A stretch of DNA of 64,000 nucleotides, from contig NC_089273.1 of the NCBI RefSeq assembly GCF_963678975.1, forward strand, positions 2,877,788 through 2,941,787. Direction: 5' to 3'. Shown one piece after another: positions 1 to 11,081 of the stretch. Origin of the DNA: Dysidea avara. Taxonomy: Eukaryota; Porifera; Demospongiae; Dictyoceratida; Dysideidae. Made by a program: the position numbers and the translations under genes. A model generated the notes under the pieces. That model was not told where the DNA came from. It saw only the letters and a list, made by a program, of their open reading frames with translations, and did no database searches. Every line of letters starts with the position of its first letter. The first letter of the stretch is position 1.

Positions 1-48
1 GGAATGTGTGAAAACTGTTTTTTCAACAACTTTACTTACTGTTATATA

Positions 49-291
49 TGTGACCAGATTTGTGGAAAGGGGTCTTCCACACACATCCAATTCTATGAAT
101 TCAGAAGACCATAACTAAGTCCTCAGGTAATGCAGTAATGTGAAAAGTTCTCCATCTACTAAATAGACTATGTTGGTGCTCACTACTGACCAAATTATAA
201 ATCAATAGCCTTTTCCAGTCTGTAGTTATGAGTCATCAAATATGATAAAATGGATATGTGTGGAAGACCCCTTTTCGCAAATGCGGTCACA
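49..291. mobile_element. MITE of the TGTGACC-TIR family, TA target duplication
   Basis: The first and last 40 bases are inverted copies of each other with about five mismatches. Both ends start TGTGACC and share a block reading AAAGGGGTCTTCCACACA. TA dinucleotides flank both ends (47-48 and 292-293), as expected for Tc1/mariner-type insertion. No coding capacity is seen in the 243 bp, so it is a non-autonomous element. The same terminal signature returns at 7159, 10612, 56931, 57662 and 63920. Confidence 0.8.
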
Positions 292-484
292 TATTATGTC
301 ACTATGTAGCACTTACTCTTACTCTCACATGGCCAGACCTCTATTTTAGTGCAGTGGATATCAATTAAAAGTGCCCACACTGAAATGTTGCACATTATAT
401 CAAAATTACCATGTTTGCATCAGTGACCAAATAAATGTTTTGTTTTGTTTATCCTATAGGTACTTCATTTATATTGTTATTGTG

Positions 485-3400
485 AATATCACATGTGTAC
501 ACATTGATTATGTCTATGTGTGTGATGTGTTCTTTGAGCTACTTTTGTTACTTTATATATACTTCTTTATTTTATGTTCATTTCATCAAATTTGATGGAT
601 ACATAGCATGTAAGTTATCATAAGTAATCTTGATTCAATTAATAATGTTATTACTGTATGTGCATAACATGTGTACACATTGATTATGTCTATGTGTGTG
701 ATGTGTTCTTTGAGCTACTTTTGTTACTTTATATATACTTCTTTATTTTATGTTCATTTCATCAAATTTGATGGATACATAGCATGTAAGTTATCATAAG
801 TAATCTTGTTTCAATTAATAATGTTATTACTGTATGTGCATAACATGTGTACACATTGATTATGTCTATGTGTGTGATGTGTTCTTTGAGCTACTTTTGT
901 TACTTTATATATACTTCTTTATTTCATGTTCATTTCATCAAATTTGATGGATGCATAGGGAGTAAGTTATCATAAGTAATCTTGATTCAATTAATAATGT
1001 TATTACTGTATGTGCATAACATGTGTACACATTGATTATGTCTATGTGTGTGATGTGTTCTTTGAGCTACTTTTGTTACTTTATATATACTTCTTTATTT
1101 CATGTTCATTTCATCAAATTTGATGGATACATAGCATGTAAGTTATCATAAGTAATCTTGATTCAATTAATAATGTTATTACTATATGTGCATAACATGT
1201 GTACACATTGATTATGTCTATGTGTGTGATGTGTTCTTTGAGCTACTTTTGTTACTTTATATATACTTCTTTATTTTATGTTCATTTCATCAAATTTGAT
1301 GGATACATAGGTGGTAAGTTATCATAAGTAATGTTGATTCAATTAATAATGTTATTACTGTATGCGCATAACATGTGTACACATTGATTATGTCAATGTG
1401 TGCATGCGATGTGTTCTTTGAGCTACTTTTGTTACTTTATATATACTTCTTTATTTCATGTTCATTTCATCAAATTTGATGGATACATAGCATGTAAGTT
1501 ATCATAAGTAATCTTGATTCAATTAATAATGTTATTACTGTATGTGCATAACATGTGTACACATTGATTATGTCTATGTGTGTGATGTGTTCTTTGAGCT
1601 ACTTTTGTTACTTTATATATACTTCTTTATTTTATGTTCATTTCATCAAATTTTATGGATACATAGGTGGTAAGTTATCATAAGTAATGTTGATTCAATT
1701 AATGATGTTATTACTGTATATGCACAACATGTGTACACATTGATTATGTCAATGTGTGCATGTGATGTGTTCTTTGAGCTACTTTTGTTACTTTATATAT
1801 ACTTCTTTATTTTATGTTCATTTCATCAAATTTGATGGATGCATAGGTGGTAAGTTATCATAAGTAATCTTGATTCAATTAATAATGTTATTACTGTATG
1901 TGCATTACATGTGTACACAATGATTATGTCTCTGTGTGTGATGTGTTCTTTGAGCTACTTTTGTTACTTTATATATACTTCTTTATTTCATGTTCATTTC
2001 ATCAAATTTGATGGATGCATATAGGATGTAAGTTATCATAAGTAATCTTGATTCAATTAATAATGTTATTACTGTATGTGCATAACATGTGTACTCATTG
2101 ATTATGTCATTGTGTGTGATGTGTTCTTTGAGCTACTTTTGTTACTTTATATATACTTCTTTATTTCATGTTCATTTCATCAAATTTGATGGATACATAG
2201 CGTGTAAGTTATCATAAGTAATCTTGTTTCAATTAATAATGTTATTACTGTATGTGCATAACATGTGTACACATTGATTATGTCTATGTGTGTGATATGT
2301 TCTTTGAGCTACTTTTGTCACTTTATATATACTTCTTTATTTTATGTTCATTTCATCAAATTTGATGGATACATAGGTGGTAAGTTATCATAAGTAATGT
2401 TGATTCAATTAATAATGTTATTACTGTATGTGCATAACATGTGTACACATTGATTATGTCTATGTGTGTGATGTGTTCTTTGAGCTACTTTTGTTACTTT
2501 ATATATACTTCTTTATTTTATGTTCATTTCATCAAATTTGATGGATACATAGGTGGTAAGTTATCATAAGTAATGTTGATTCAATTAATAATGTTATTAC
2601 TGTATGTGCATAACATGTGTACACATTGATTATGTCAATGTGTGCATGTGATGTGTTCTTTGAGCTACTTTTGTTACTTTATATATACTTCTTTATTTCA
2701 TGTTCATTTCATCAAATTTGATGGATACATAGCATGTAAGTTATCATAAGTAATGTTGTTTCAATTAATAATGTTATTACTGCATGTGCATAACATGTGT
2801 ACGCATTGATTATGTCTATGTGTTTGATGTGTTCTTTGAGCTACTTTTGTTACTTTATATATACTTCTTTATTTCATGTTCATTTCATCAATTTTGATGG
2901 ATACATAGATGGTAAGTTATCATAAGTAAAGTTGATTCAATTAATAATGTTATTACTGTATGTGCATAACATGTGTACACATTGATTATGTCAATGTGTG
3001 CATGTGATGTGTTCTTTGAGCTACTTTTGTTACTTTATATATACTTCTTTATTTCATGTTCATTTCATCAAATTTGATGGATACATAGATGGTAAGTTAT
3101 CACAAGTAAAGTTGATTCAATTAATAATGTTATTACTGTATGTGCATAACATGTGTACACATTGATTATGTCAATGTGTGCATGCGATGTGTTCTTTGAG
3201 CTACTTTTGTTACTTTATATATACTTCTTTATTTCATGTTCATTTCATCAAATTTGATGGATGCATAGATTGTAAGTTATCATAAGTAATCTTGATTCAA
3301 TTAATAATTTTATTACTGTATATGCATAACATGTGTACACATTGATTATGTCTATGTGTGATGTGTTCTTTGAGCTACTTTTGTTACTTTATATATACTT

Positions 3401-4060
3401 CTTTATTTTATGTTCATTTCATCAAATTTGATGGATACATAGGGAGTAAGTTATCATAAGCAGTCTTGTTTCAATTAATAATGTTATTACTGTATGTGCA
3501 TAACATGTGTACACATTGATTATGTCTATGTGTGTGATATGTTCTTTGAGCTACTTTTGTCACTTTATATATACTTCTTTATTTTATGTTCATTTCATTA
3601 AATTTGATGGATACATAGGGAGTAAGGTATCATAAGTAATCTTGATTCAATTAATATTGTTATTACTTTTTGCATAACGTGTGTATACATTGATTATGTC
3701 TATGTGTGTGATGTGTTCTTTGAGCTACTTTTGTTACTTTATATATACTTCTTTATTTCATGTTCATTTCATCAAATTTGATGGATGCATAGGAAGTAAG
3801 TTATCCTAAGTAATCTTGATTCAATTAATAATGTTATTACTTTATGCGCATAACATGTGTACACATTGATTATGTCTATGTGTGTGATGTGTTCTTTGAA
3901 CTGTTTTTGTTACTTTGTATAAACTTCTTTATTTTATGTTCATTTCATCAAATTTGATGGATGCATAGGAAGTAAGTTATCATAAGTAATCTTAATAATG
4001 TTGTTACTGTATGTGCATACCATGTGTACACATTGATGATGATGTGTTTATTGTACAGCT
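485..4060. repeat. 176-bp satellite array, about 21 units
   Basis: The marker ACATGTGTACACATTGATTA recurs at 491, 667, 843, 1019, 1195, 1371, 1551 and so on to about 4019. The spacing is 176 bp, or 178-180 where a unit carries a GCATGT insertion. Units differ by a few substitutions, with recurring variants at the join (CATGTAAG, GTGGTAAG, GGGAGTAAG, ATGGTAAG) and in TGTCTATG versus TGTCAATG. The variants alternate along the array, which hints at duplication of multi-unit blocks. The last units (3677 on) are more diverged, as is usual at an array edge. Short open frames inside are chance. Confidence 0.95.
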
Positions 4061-4112
4061 TTGTGAAATGTGTGACTTGTAATTGTATCAGTTGTATTAC
4101 GTACTTTAATAA

Positions 4113-4806
4113 CCCTTTAAGGACCAAGAATTTTGTGCATAGTCTACCCTGAAAGCCCACACGTTTTATGATTATTGTGCATTTAGTGTTTTATAAAAAT
4201 ATAATAAGTTTATAGCATTGACAAAGCCCCTACAAGTGCTCAATTGTATAACAAATTATATTAAAAGACTCGCCTGACAATAATAAACAACATTATCTAA
4301 CTTACCAAAGTGTAGAACCAATGTCTTAAAAGCACTAAGGTGAGTTTCAAACACCTGCACGCGGTCGATTTATTCGTGACACAATCAATAACAACAGTCC
4401 GCCATTTTAGTTTTTTAAAACTGCATCACGTGATCGTGTATATCAAATTATTTGCCTCTAAATAGTGAGCACTCTGAGCTTTATTTCAAGTAAATACGAT
4501 GAACACAGCCAAAGTTATGGAGCGATTTCTACAAGGTTAGTTTATTGTTGTGTAAATATTGAATGTTTGTACTTTGTTAGGAATTTTACACAGGCTTAGT
4601 TTTGTGTGATAAGTTGGCCTTATATATCAAAAGAATCACCTATGAATGGCGAATACAATGCCCCCTGTTTCGATCTATTAGCTTCATTTGTTGCGGAGTT
4701 ATAGCTCTTTGTTTATTGCCAATAATCTTGGACGTAATATTACGGCGCTGGTCTTTCGAGCAATACCTACTTTGGACGTAATATTACGGCAGCAGTCCTT
4801 AAAGGG
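4113..4806. mobile_element. piggyBac-like non-autonomous element (694 bp)
   Basis: The ends are a perfect 12-bp inverted repeat, CCCTTTAAGGAC. The right end is followed by TTAA (4807-4810) and the left is preceded by ATAA (4109-4112), one change from TTAA, the piggyBac target. Near the right end, GGACGTAATATTACGG occurs twice as a subterminal direct repeat (about 4730 and 4774). An ATG at 4499 opens the reading MNTAKVMERFLQ, followed at once by a donor-like GGTTAGT. This may be a leftover first exon of the parent transposase. I infer an internally deleted piggyBac relative. Confidence 0.75.
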
Positions 4807-4810
4807 TTAA

Positions 4811-5339
4811 TACAGTACATGACTATTTGCTGGTGATAAATTTAAAAGGTCACAATGTTTCTGACTGTAAGTGTTGCCCGTTTTACGGCATAAACCACAT
4901 GCACACACACATCAGTTTCTTTCTGGTGTCAAACTGTATTTTTCGTGTAAACATGATCTTCATGCTGTAAGCAAGTTCATTCTTGAAACAACACTCATAA
5001 GACTTATTTTATTATCAACTGTGTAATTTGTATAAATTGTGTTGTTGTGAGCCTTAATTTTAGCGTAATCTTGATTTTGAAAGCATTCTTTTGAGTATAA
5101 TAAGGTTGATTTTTGAGGATTACTCAAAATTATAATAACTTAAGTATAATTGGCTCAAACCTGCTGGTGATTCCCAGCAGGCTAAAGTTTCCACCTTGCA
5201 GGGCTCAGATAACTGATGATAGCCTTGATACGTTTCCATGCCAGGTAGTTTGTATAAACTACAGGTACACAAAAAAATGTTAGAATTTTCAACTAGAGTA
5301 GGGACCATAGCACATCAATAAAGAGTACTGAATCAAGCT
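4811..5339. other. No gene recognised; AT-rich intergenic DNA
   Basis: Only short unsupported open frames are present, including a 62-codon minus-strand frame at 5120-5308 with no motif. There is a short CACACACAC run near 4903. Nothing else is supported. Confidence 0.5.
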
Positions 5340-5473
5340 GTAGTAGTGCATAATATTAAATCACGGTAAAACAATAAGAAGTGTTATATCCCTACTGTGA
5401 ATTTCCACTGTGGAATCTTGAGCACAGTAGGGATATAACACTTCTTAATGTTTTACTGTGTCATGCACTACTC
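5340..5473. repeat. Foldback MITE / long hairpin
   Basis: The arm at 5340-5399 (holding AAGTGTTATATCCCTACTGTG) pairs with the arm at 5422-5473 (CACAGTAGGGATATAACACTT). The spacer is about 22 bases. The outer ends also match (GTAGTAGTGCA and TGCACTACTC). No coding sequence is present. It is a small inverted-repeat element or the foldback relic of one. Confidence 0.8.
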
Positions 5474-5556
5474 CAACTTTTTTCAGTATTTTATCAATGT
5501 GCCTGACTGACTGATGTCTTCAGACAAGAATAATTTAAGGCTACGGGCTTGATTTT

Positions 5557-5934
5557 TCACTGTTCAATGTTGCTTTGGCCTGAAAGATGCCGTTTTGCAT
5601 ACCGTAGTACAGGGTGTATGTATGCATTCTTCATGGACTTACCAGTGTTCTCCTGTGTGTCCCATTTATCTTTGTTGACAGCAAAAGGCAAGGCAAAAGG
5701 TGTCGAGTTAGTAGTGACGCATGATGGCTTCCATTTGTAACCGAAATCATCCGTATTATTCATAGTGGCTACTTTGATTGCAGAGGTGCTTTTCGAACAG
5801 TTTTTGATTCGTAATGCTGTGTAACGGGTTGAACATAGCTGACAATGAAGAGTAAAGGTTTCAGACGATATATAATTGGTAGCTGGGGCATGTGGTGCCA
5901 TTTCTGTACCTTGATGCAGCATGCATGGGTTCAC
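5557..5934 (-). CDS. Unknown repeat-encoded protein, inverted copy (125 aa)
   Basis: I do not recognise a family. The 125-residue frame has a central stretch that aligns with the product of 18170-18448 and with a broken frame at about 32790-33040. Shared features are QLCS, an S.SAI block, M.N..D..YK, STP and, with the third copy, KWDT.E and Y.KRH. Three diverged genomic copies that agree better as protein than as DNA suggest the sequence was once translated. It lies on the opposite strand from the other two and lacks their flanks on this side. It could be a fragment of a transposon ORF or an exon caught in a repeat. There is no clear signal peptide or membrane segment. Confidence 0.4.
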   Translation of the reverse strand: MNPCMLHQGTEMAPHAPATNYISSETFTLHCQLCSTRYTALRIKNCSKSTSAIKVATMNNTDDFGYKWKPSCVTTNSTPFALPFAVNKDKWDTQENTGKSMKNAYIHPVLRYAKRHLSGQSNIEQ

Positions 5935-6309
5935 CAGTCATAATAATATTATGTTACAAAAAAGAGTACACAAAAAATTGAAATTTTAAACTAGAGCAGG
6001 GACCATAGTAGTGATGTGCTATAATATCGATAGTGTAATAATTGTATTGCAGAGGTTCATTATTGTGATATGATAATAGCTTGTGATTATCGTGAGCACC
6101 AATATTAGACATTCTTACCTCGCTGGAATTACTCTAACAATTAAAGCATTCGAATGTTGATTACTCAATCATGTATGTATTCTCTGAGATTGCACTTTGC
6201 AGTATTTTGGTATGACATATATATATGCATAGAAAATAATTATTGGATCTACTATCGTGTTAATTATTGTATCATGATGCAATTATCATGATTAATTGAT
6301 ATAGTTGTA
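5935..6309. other. AT-rich, no gene; possible hAT-type remnant
   Basis: The stretch has short ATATCGATA and ATCATGATGCAATTATCATG palindromic tracts, like decayed hAT MITE ends. No clear paired TIR or target duplication could be fixed. Confidence 0.3.
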
Positions 6310-6545
6310 CTTAGTCAGTCAGTAGAAAATTCTGTTTATAATTATTTTTACAAAAATTCCATAGCAACTTGTTGAAAGTGTTTTGGGTCGATCTGAAGGC
6401 TTGTTTGGGCTTAGTTTTACCTAACCAATACTGCCCCATCATTGTCAGGGAAATGTAAAGCTGGTTTTTGGGTGATGTTTTTTCATGGGCCATGCCCACA
6501 CCTAGTGTACTATACAGTATTATTGTAGTTCCCTTTTTACACAAA
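6310..6545. repeat. Fragment of the dispersed repeat also at 18750 and 33110
   Basis: A block starting AGTCAGTCAG and including TACCTAACCAATACTGCC matches 18755-18960 and 33110-33560 in the same orientation. All three run on to a GCCC..TACAGTA/GTACTAC tract. The 77-codon minus-strand frame across it is disrupted in the other copies, so I do not call it a gene. The block is head-on to the 5557-5934 frame, unlike the other copies, so the locus is rearranged. Confidence 0.6.
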
Positions 6546-6594
6546 ACCTGAAGAGTATATGTAGTGGAGTATTGGTCATGTTTATTACAATCTA

Positions 6595-7158
6595 AACCAA
6601 AACAGCCAAGCTGTAAAAAAACAGTGTGGTCTCCAAGGTGAAAAAAGATGTGAAATCCAAGGTGACGGCCAAGAAATGGCTGTGATGGTAGGTTAATGGC
6701 AAAATTTTAATTACGACAATTCAGGTGAATCTGTTCTTGTACAATTGCTGTTGCTCAGCATTAAAATCACTAGGTTCTACATCTGTGTCCACACGCACAT
6801 CATTGTATGTGCTAGAAATCTCAGTAGCAGGTGATCCTTCATCATTGCTGCAAGGTGGCTTGCCTACAACTGCTGTATTACTGCTTCCTGATTGTAAGGA
6901 TGGAACTCTTATAGCTGAAGAATTGAAAGGATATACTCCAGAAGACTTAAAACCCGCCATGATAATAGCAGGTATAACAGACTGCAACCAGGCCTTTGAA
7001 AAAGTGAATTAAAATTAAACTTGGTAATTACTCTACCGGGATTTCATTGGAGAAACTCATGGCATACTGTTCTCCATAGTGACTTTAATGGTGCAAATGC
7101 TGTGCAATCCAAAGGCTGTGCCTTGTGTGTAGTGTGCAGTGGCAAGCACAACATTATT
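6595..7158 (-). pseudogene. Tigger/pogo (DDE_1) transposase, C-terminal third plus 3' TIR
   Basis: On the minus strand the frame reads LPLHTTHKAQPLDC, then FAPLKSLWRTVCHEFLQ, a stop, and then SLFQKAWLQSVIPAIIMAGF and KSSGVYPFN. This is the end of the DDE_1 core and the tail typical of Tigger/jerky transposases. The enzyme family cuts and pastes DNA in the nucleus using three acidic residues. The in-frame stop at about 7035 and a truncated start make this a pseudogene. At its 3' side, AACCAAAACAGCCAAGCTG (from 6595, preceded by TA) is the element terminus; its first 120 bp match the MITE at 11082-11275. The piece stops at 7158, where a TGTGACC element has been inserted. The upstream part of the same gene resumes at 10613. 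Confidence 0.85.
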
Positions 7159-8353
7159 TGTGACCAGATTTTATAGAACCGATCCAAATCACACATCAGG
7201 CAAAATCAAACTAACACCACCAGTGGATAGCTACACTATCATATTACAAGTTTTGACCCTCAGCACTACTCAAACTTCACCAGGCTGGTTTTAACAGACG
7301 TCTTTTCTGTGTGGTGTGGAGTGCTCAAATGGCAGTTTCAGGCCTTGTGAAGGACCTGGCTTGGCAAGAATTAGTGGTTTACAGGTGGACAGCCTTATAA
7401 TGTTGGCCAGACGTTTTCTCTGTTGATTTTGCTACATATCAGCCACTAAGGAGCCAGCACAGCACTGTAATCTCGTGTCTGGACTCCAATCGTGGTCTGT
7501 CTCCATTTTGACGTCTATCTCTTTCCCTCCCCGCCACCCGCCAACCTCCACCCCTTCGTGAGCACTCGTGATACTACTTCACTTGTCCAACTGCTCAGAT
7601 TTTCTATCTCATTTGGCGGGAAACTGTACAAGCAGCTACAAGTACTGGAAGTGGCCTGAAATGTAACAGATTGATGCATCTTTTGTGTAAATTTCATACG
7701 CGTGCTTACTATCCTTGGAGAGTTATGCTGGCTTCAATTCTTTTACACCGTTTATCTCAAAACTTCTAGTGTGCAATTTGGAGGTGGGGTCTATTCTACG
7801 GAACGGAACAGAACGGAATGATGAAATAAACTGCGGAACGGAATGCTTTTTCAGATTGAAGTTTGCAGCTTACCATTGCTGTACAAGTTATCAGTGGCAC
7901 TTCCAGCAGGTAATCATACGTACCCCAAGAAAGATAAAACGAATTTAAGGATCGATTGTGGGTTCTTGTTGGTTGTCATTAGTAACGAACTACTAATTGT
8001 TGGAATAGCTGACTCAGTGTGTTCATCTTCGGATATATCAAGTAGGGAATTTAATGCATGACTTGTTTTTACTAGTATGTGAGTTATTTTTACTTACTTT
8101 GACTTTAGAATGTACAGTCTGAGGCCCAGCCGCATAAATCAGTATGTGTATAGCTACACTACAAAGGACAAGTATGGTGACAAGCTGAATCTACTCAGTC
8201 TAAGCAGAATCTAAAGGAATTTTGTGCAGTGTGTGAGGAGCAAACATTCAGATACCTCAAGGAGGCTATATTGTGTGAACATCAATGATTCATTAACAAA
8301 GTAGTGGACTATTGCCAGATATCTTAGCCTGAGTACTGAGTTGAATTCTGGAT

Positions 8354-8460
8354 GGGGTCTATTTTACAGAATGGAATGCTTTCTGAATGAACTCGCAGCT
8401 TGGCTAGCTGCTATATCATTGCTGAAATTACATTTTATCAGTAGAACCTCCAGGAAAATG
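8354..8460 (+). repeat. Partial extra copy of the Mutator-like TIR
   Basis: GGGGTCTATTTTACAGAATG, then GAATGCTTTCTGAATGAA, then a CATTGCTGAAATTAC..TATCAGTAGAACCTCC tract parallel the left TIR at 7785-7905. It is more diverged and lacks the terminal GGAACGG repeats. It is either an older nested insertion or an internal duplication. Confidence 0.6.
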
Positions 8461-9003
8461 GAATAGGATAATTATAAAACATTAATTAAGTGATTGTTCT
8501 ACTACCTGATAAATTAAGCAGGTCTCTCCAATTCATTTATTGCATGACCAAGGCAAGTTTTGTTACTACAATACAGTAGCCGATTGGATGTCAGTTGTTT
8601 CTGCCTATCTTGACAAGATAAATAGTTTAGAAGACCACTCAATTTCTTCAGTTTCAGAGGATTATATCCACAGAGAAATTAACTAGAAAGTTACTGGTGA
8701 CATGAAAAGGCTAGGTGATCATGACTTTATTCAGTCTAATAAACAGAATATATGGTTGATTGAGTGAGGTATCACTTTCAGAATGTTCAGACGACCAGTG
8801 ATGAGATGCATGGATTCATCGAATTTTTGTTGCAGTTGGAGACATTAAATATGCAAAAGCAAACTGACTGTATAATATTAATTCACTTTCTTTATATTTT
8901 CTCAATTTTGAGCCTGTATACAAATAATTGAATTTTCCTAGTCAATAGAAATCCTAGAGACAGATGGGAGAGAAACTTATCTTTGTTTACCTATACTGTA
9001 CAA

Positions 9004-9244
9004 CCAAGAGTTCATAATATTTGTATGGGGGAGAGTGTCTAACTCTCAGTATGGCCTGTACAAACACCCTGCTTAAAGTTCACCTTTCATCAAATCAATA
9101 CCTTTACTGGGGATAGAAAACTGTTGATTAGTGTTGCTGAAGGTAAAGCCTTTGTTCTGAAATAAGGCTGAGGTGTTACTTTAAGCAGAGTGTTTGGTGA
9201 ATGCATTCAAGTTAGACACTCTCCACCTTATTATGAACTCTTGG
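9004..9244. mobile_element. MITE with 5-bp target duplication
   Basis: CCAAGAGTTCATAAT at 9004 pairs with ATTATGAACTCTTGG ending 9244, and GAGAGTGTCTAAC is repeated inverted just inside. TACAA flanks both ends (8999-9003 and 9245-9249). It is 241 bp long without coding capacity and sits inside the Mutator-like element, so it is younger than that insertion or was carried by it. Confidence 0.75.
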
Positions 9245-9747
9245 TACAACTGCAAAGGAAAATGAAGAAAACATACAGATGAATCAATAAAATCACTACA
9301 ATAAGGTGAATTACAGACTAGTGAGATCTTGGTTAATTAACGACAGTGGTTGAGATTAAAGTGTGGTAGCTTCTTGTTCTTGAACATGTTGCAAAGTGGA
9401 AGTACAAATCAAAATGGGATATCAATTTCATTATGAAAAATTTGTATACATAAATAATCTAACATTACTGTATTCATTTGTCCTCCACTTAAATATGCTA
9501 CAACAGTACTAGTGTCAGTACATTGGCAGTGAGTCTACCTTGAAATCTCAACTCTAGAGTAGATCCAACACAGGACAGCCCGCACTATAACAAATACATG
9601 TGATCCCACTTCCCACTGTAATTTCATGGACCAGCTGGACCGGGAATCACTTGAAAATAGATGAATAACTTTAGCCTGTTTTGTTTGAAGTGAAGCATGT
9701 GAAATGTTACACTTAAGAAATCCTAGGATTCTTAGGTGTTATGTAAT

Positions 9748-9840
9748 AAATGTGAGTGTTCCATTTGTAATTAATGTGAGTGTTCCATTTGTAATTAATG
9801 TGAGTGTTCCATTTGTAATTAATGTGAGTGTTCCATTTCA
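9748..9840. repeat. 24-bp tandem repeat, four copies
   Basis: AATGTGAGTGTTCCATTTGT followed by AATT repeats four times in near-perfect form. Confidence 0.9.
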
Positions 9841-10612
9841 GGTCTGACTAGATACATTGAAATTACACACACATCCTGGTCCAAATCTCGTTTGCCTGGT
9901 GGCTACGGACATGGTTTCATATGTGGCTTATAATTGAGATTTGGCAGATCTTGGAGTTTTGGCATATAGCCTGATTCAAGGCTAGCAGCCAGACACATCC
10001 TTGAATTGTGCAACAGATAAAATCAGCTCACTACTGAATATGGCATTAGTCCACTGCACCAGCTGTTAATATATAAATAACTCCATGCATACACTTCAGT
10101 GATGTTTGCAAAATATACCCTCCTTGCAGTCTGCCAAAATATTTGTTCCTCACACACTGCACAGAATTCTTCAAGTTTTAATTCAGCTGGTTCTTTCCTG
10201 TTACCAGTATCAGTCTTCCTGCTTGCGTTATTTGTACACTGACTTATGACTTGAAAGGCTGACCCAGACTGTTTTTAAGGTCTAAATAAGAAATACAGTT
10301 CACATAAAGGTCCCTTCTGTAGGTGAACAATGGATGAACATCACTGATATAACTCATCCCACAATTCATACTTCATTACTAATGACAACCAACAAAAACC
10401 CACAATCGATCCGTTAATTCTTTTTATCATATGTTTAATCACCCACTGGAGGTGCCACTGATAACTTGTAAGGGCAGTTTCAGCAATGGTAAGTTGCAAG
10501 CTTCAATTTGAGAAAGCGTTCCATTCCGTGGTTTAGTCCATCATTCCGTTCCATTCCGTTCCATAGAATAGACCCCACCCGATTTGGATGGTTTTTCTAA
10601 AATCCAGTCACA

Positions 10613-11080
10613 TTTTCTGTTTAGATCTTGCGAGACGGACAACTTCAGGTTGGTGATGGGTACTACACCAATCTAACAGCAACAATATTGTCAGGCACCT
10701 ACTGCATGCTTGATAAAGTGGTCATTCACCCAAGACTCTAAAAAATATGTATTTATCTACCCTTTATCACTGCAAGGCTGCAACCATAACTGGTGTCTGG
10801 AATTCCCACACTTGTCCAAGCATGGGATACTTTCTTTGCATCAAGCAACACTGTTGGTGGTAACACTTGTCCTGCATCGCTAGCACATGCAACAACTGTA
10901 ATTTGACCTTTCCTCCCTGTAGATCTATATCGCACCTTCTTAGTCCCTGGCTTTGTAACAACATTTAGTACCTTTGGGTCTATAGGGATGCCAGTTTCAT
11001 CAATGTTGTAGATCTGAGCAGATGAATTTAGCACATAATTTTCTCTTAAAGTGGTTTCCAACAAATGGTAATAATGATCT
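10613..11080 (-). pseudogene. Tigger/pogo (DDE_1) transposase, central catalytic part
   Basis: Minus-strand frames read YHLLETTLREN, IYNIDETGIPIDPK, STGRKGQITVVACA, VLPPTVLL and GIPDTSYGC. After a frameshift near 10770 they read ILLLLDWCSTHHQPEVVRLA. The DETG motif carries the first catalytic aspartate and LLLLD the second; in working relatives the latter reads LLLLDGHSTH, so DWCSTH is altered. The ATG-started 103-residue frame (10753-11064) is only part of it. A frameshift and an in-frame stop before LLLLD show it is dead. Its upstream end runs into the MITE at 11082, and its downstream end into the TGTGACC element at 10612. Confidence 0.88.
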
Positions 11081-11081
11081 A

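Larger units (their letters stand above)
7783..10579. mobile_element. Mutator-like non-autonomous element with long TIRs and 9-bp target duplication
   Basis: About 220 bp at each end are inverted copies. Both start GGTGGGGTCTATTCTA, continue with GGAACGGAA repeats and share GGATCGATTGTGGGTT and GTTGGTTGTCATTAGTAA. The flanks are CAATTTGGA (7774-7782) and CGATTTGGA (10580-10588), a 9-bp duplication with one mismatch. Long TIRs with a 9-bp duplication are the hallmark of Mutator-like elements. No transposase frame is visible in the 2.8 kb, so it is non-autonomous. It contains a second partial TIR, a 5-bp-TSD MITE and a 24-bp tandem repeat. Confidence 0.8.
7159..10612. mobile_element. TGTGACC-family element inserted in the Tigger gene, itself split by a Mutator-like element
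   Basis: The ends TGTGACCAGATTTTATAGAA (7159) and TTCTAAAATCCAGTCACA (ending 10612) are inverted copies. The host transposase frame runs up to both borders: ...VVRLARSKQK on the right and a frame entering LPLHTTHK on the left. Removing the insert with a 2-bp TT duplication makes the two frames continuous. The left part (7191-7773) has a pyrimidine-rich tract (7515-7560) and no gene. The rest is the Mutator-like element 7783-10579. Confidence 0.7.

Noticed and set aside
371..595. 74-codon hydrophobic frame at the start of the satellite
   Set aside because: It runs into the 176-bp repeat and is not kept open in later units.
9748..9840. CRISPR-like array
   Set aside because: The four units are directly tandem without unique spacers, and the genome is eukaryotic.
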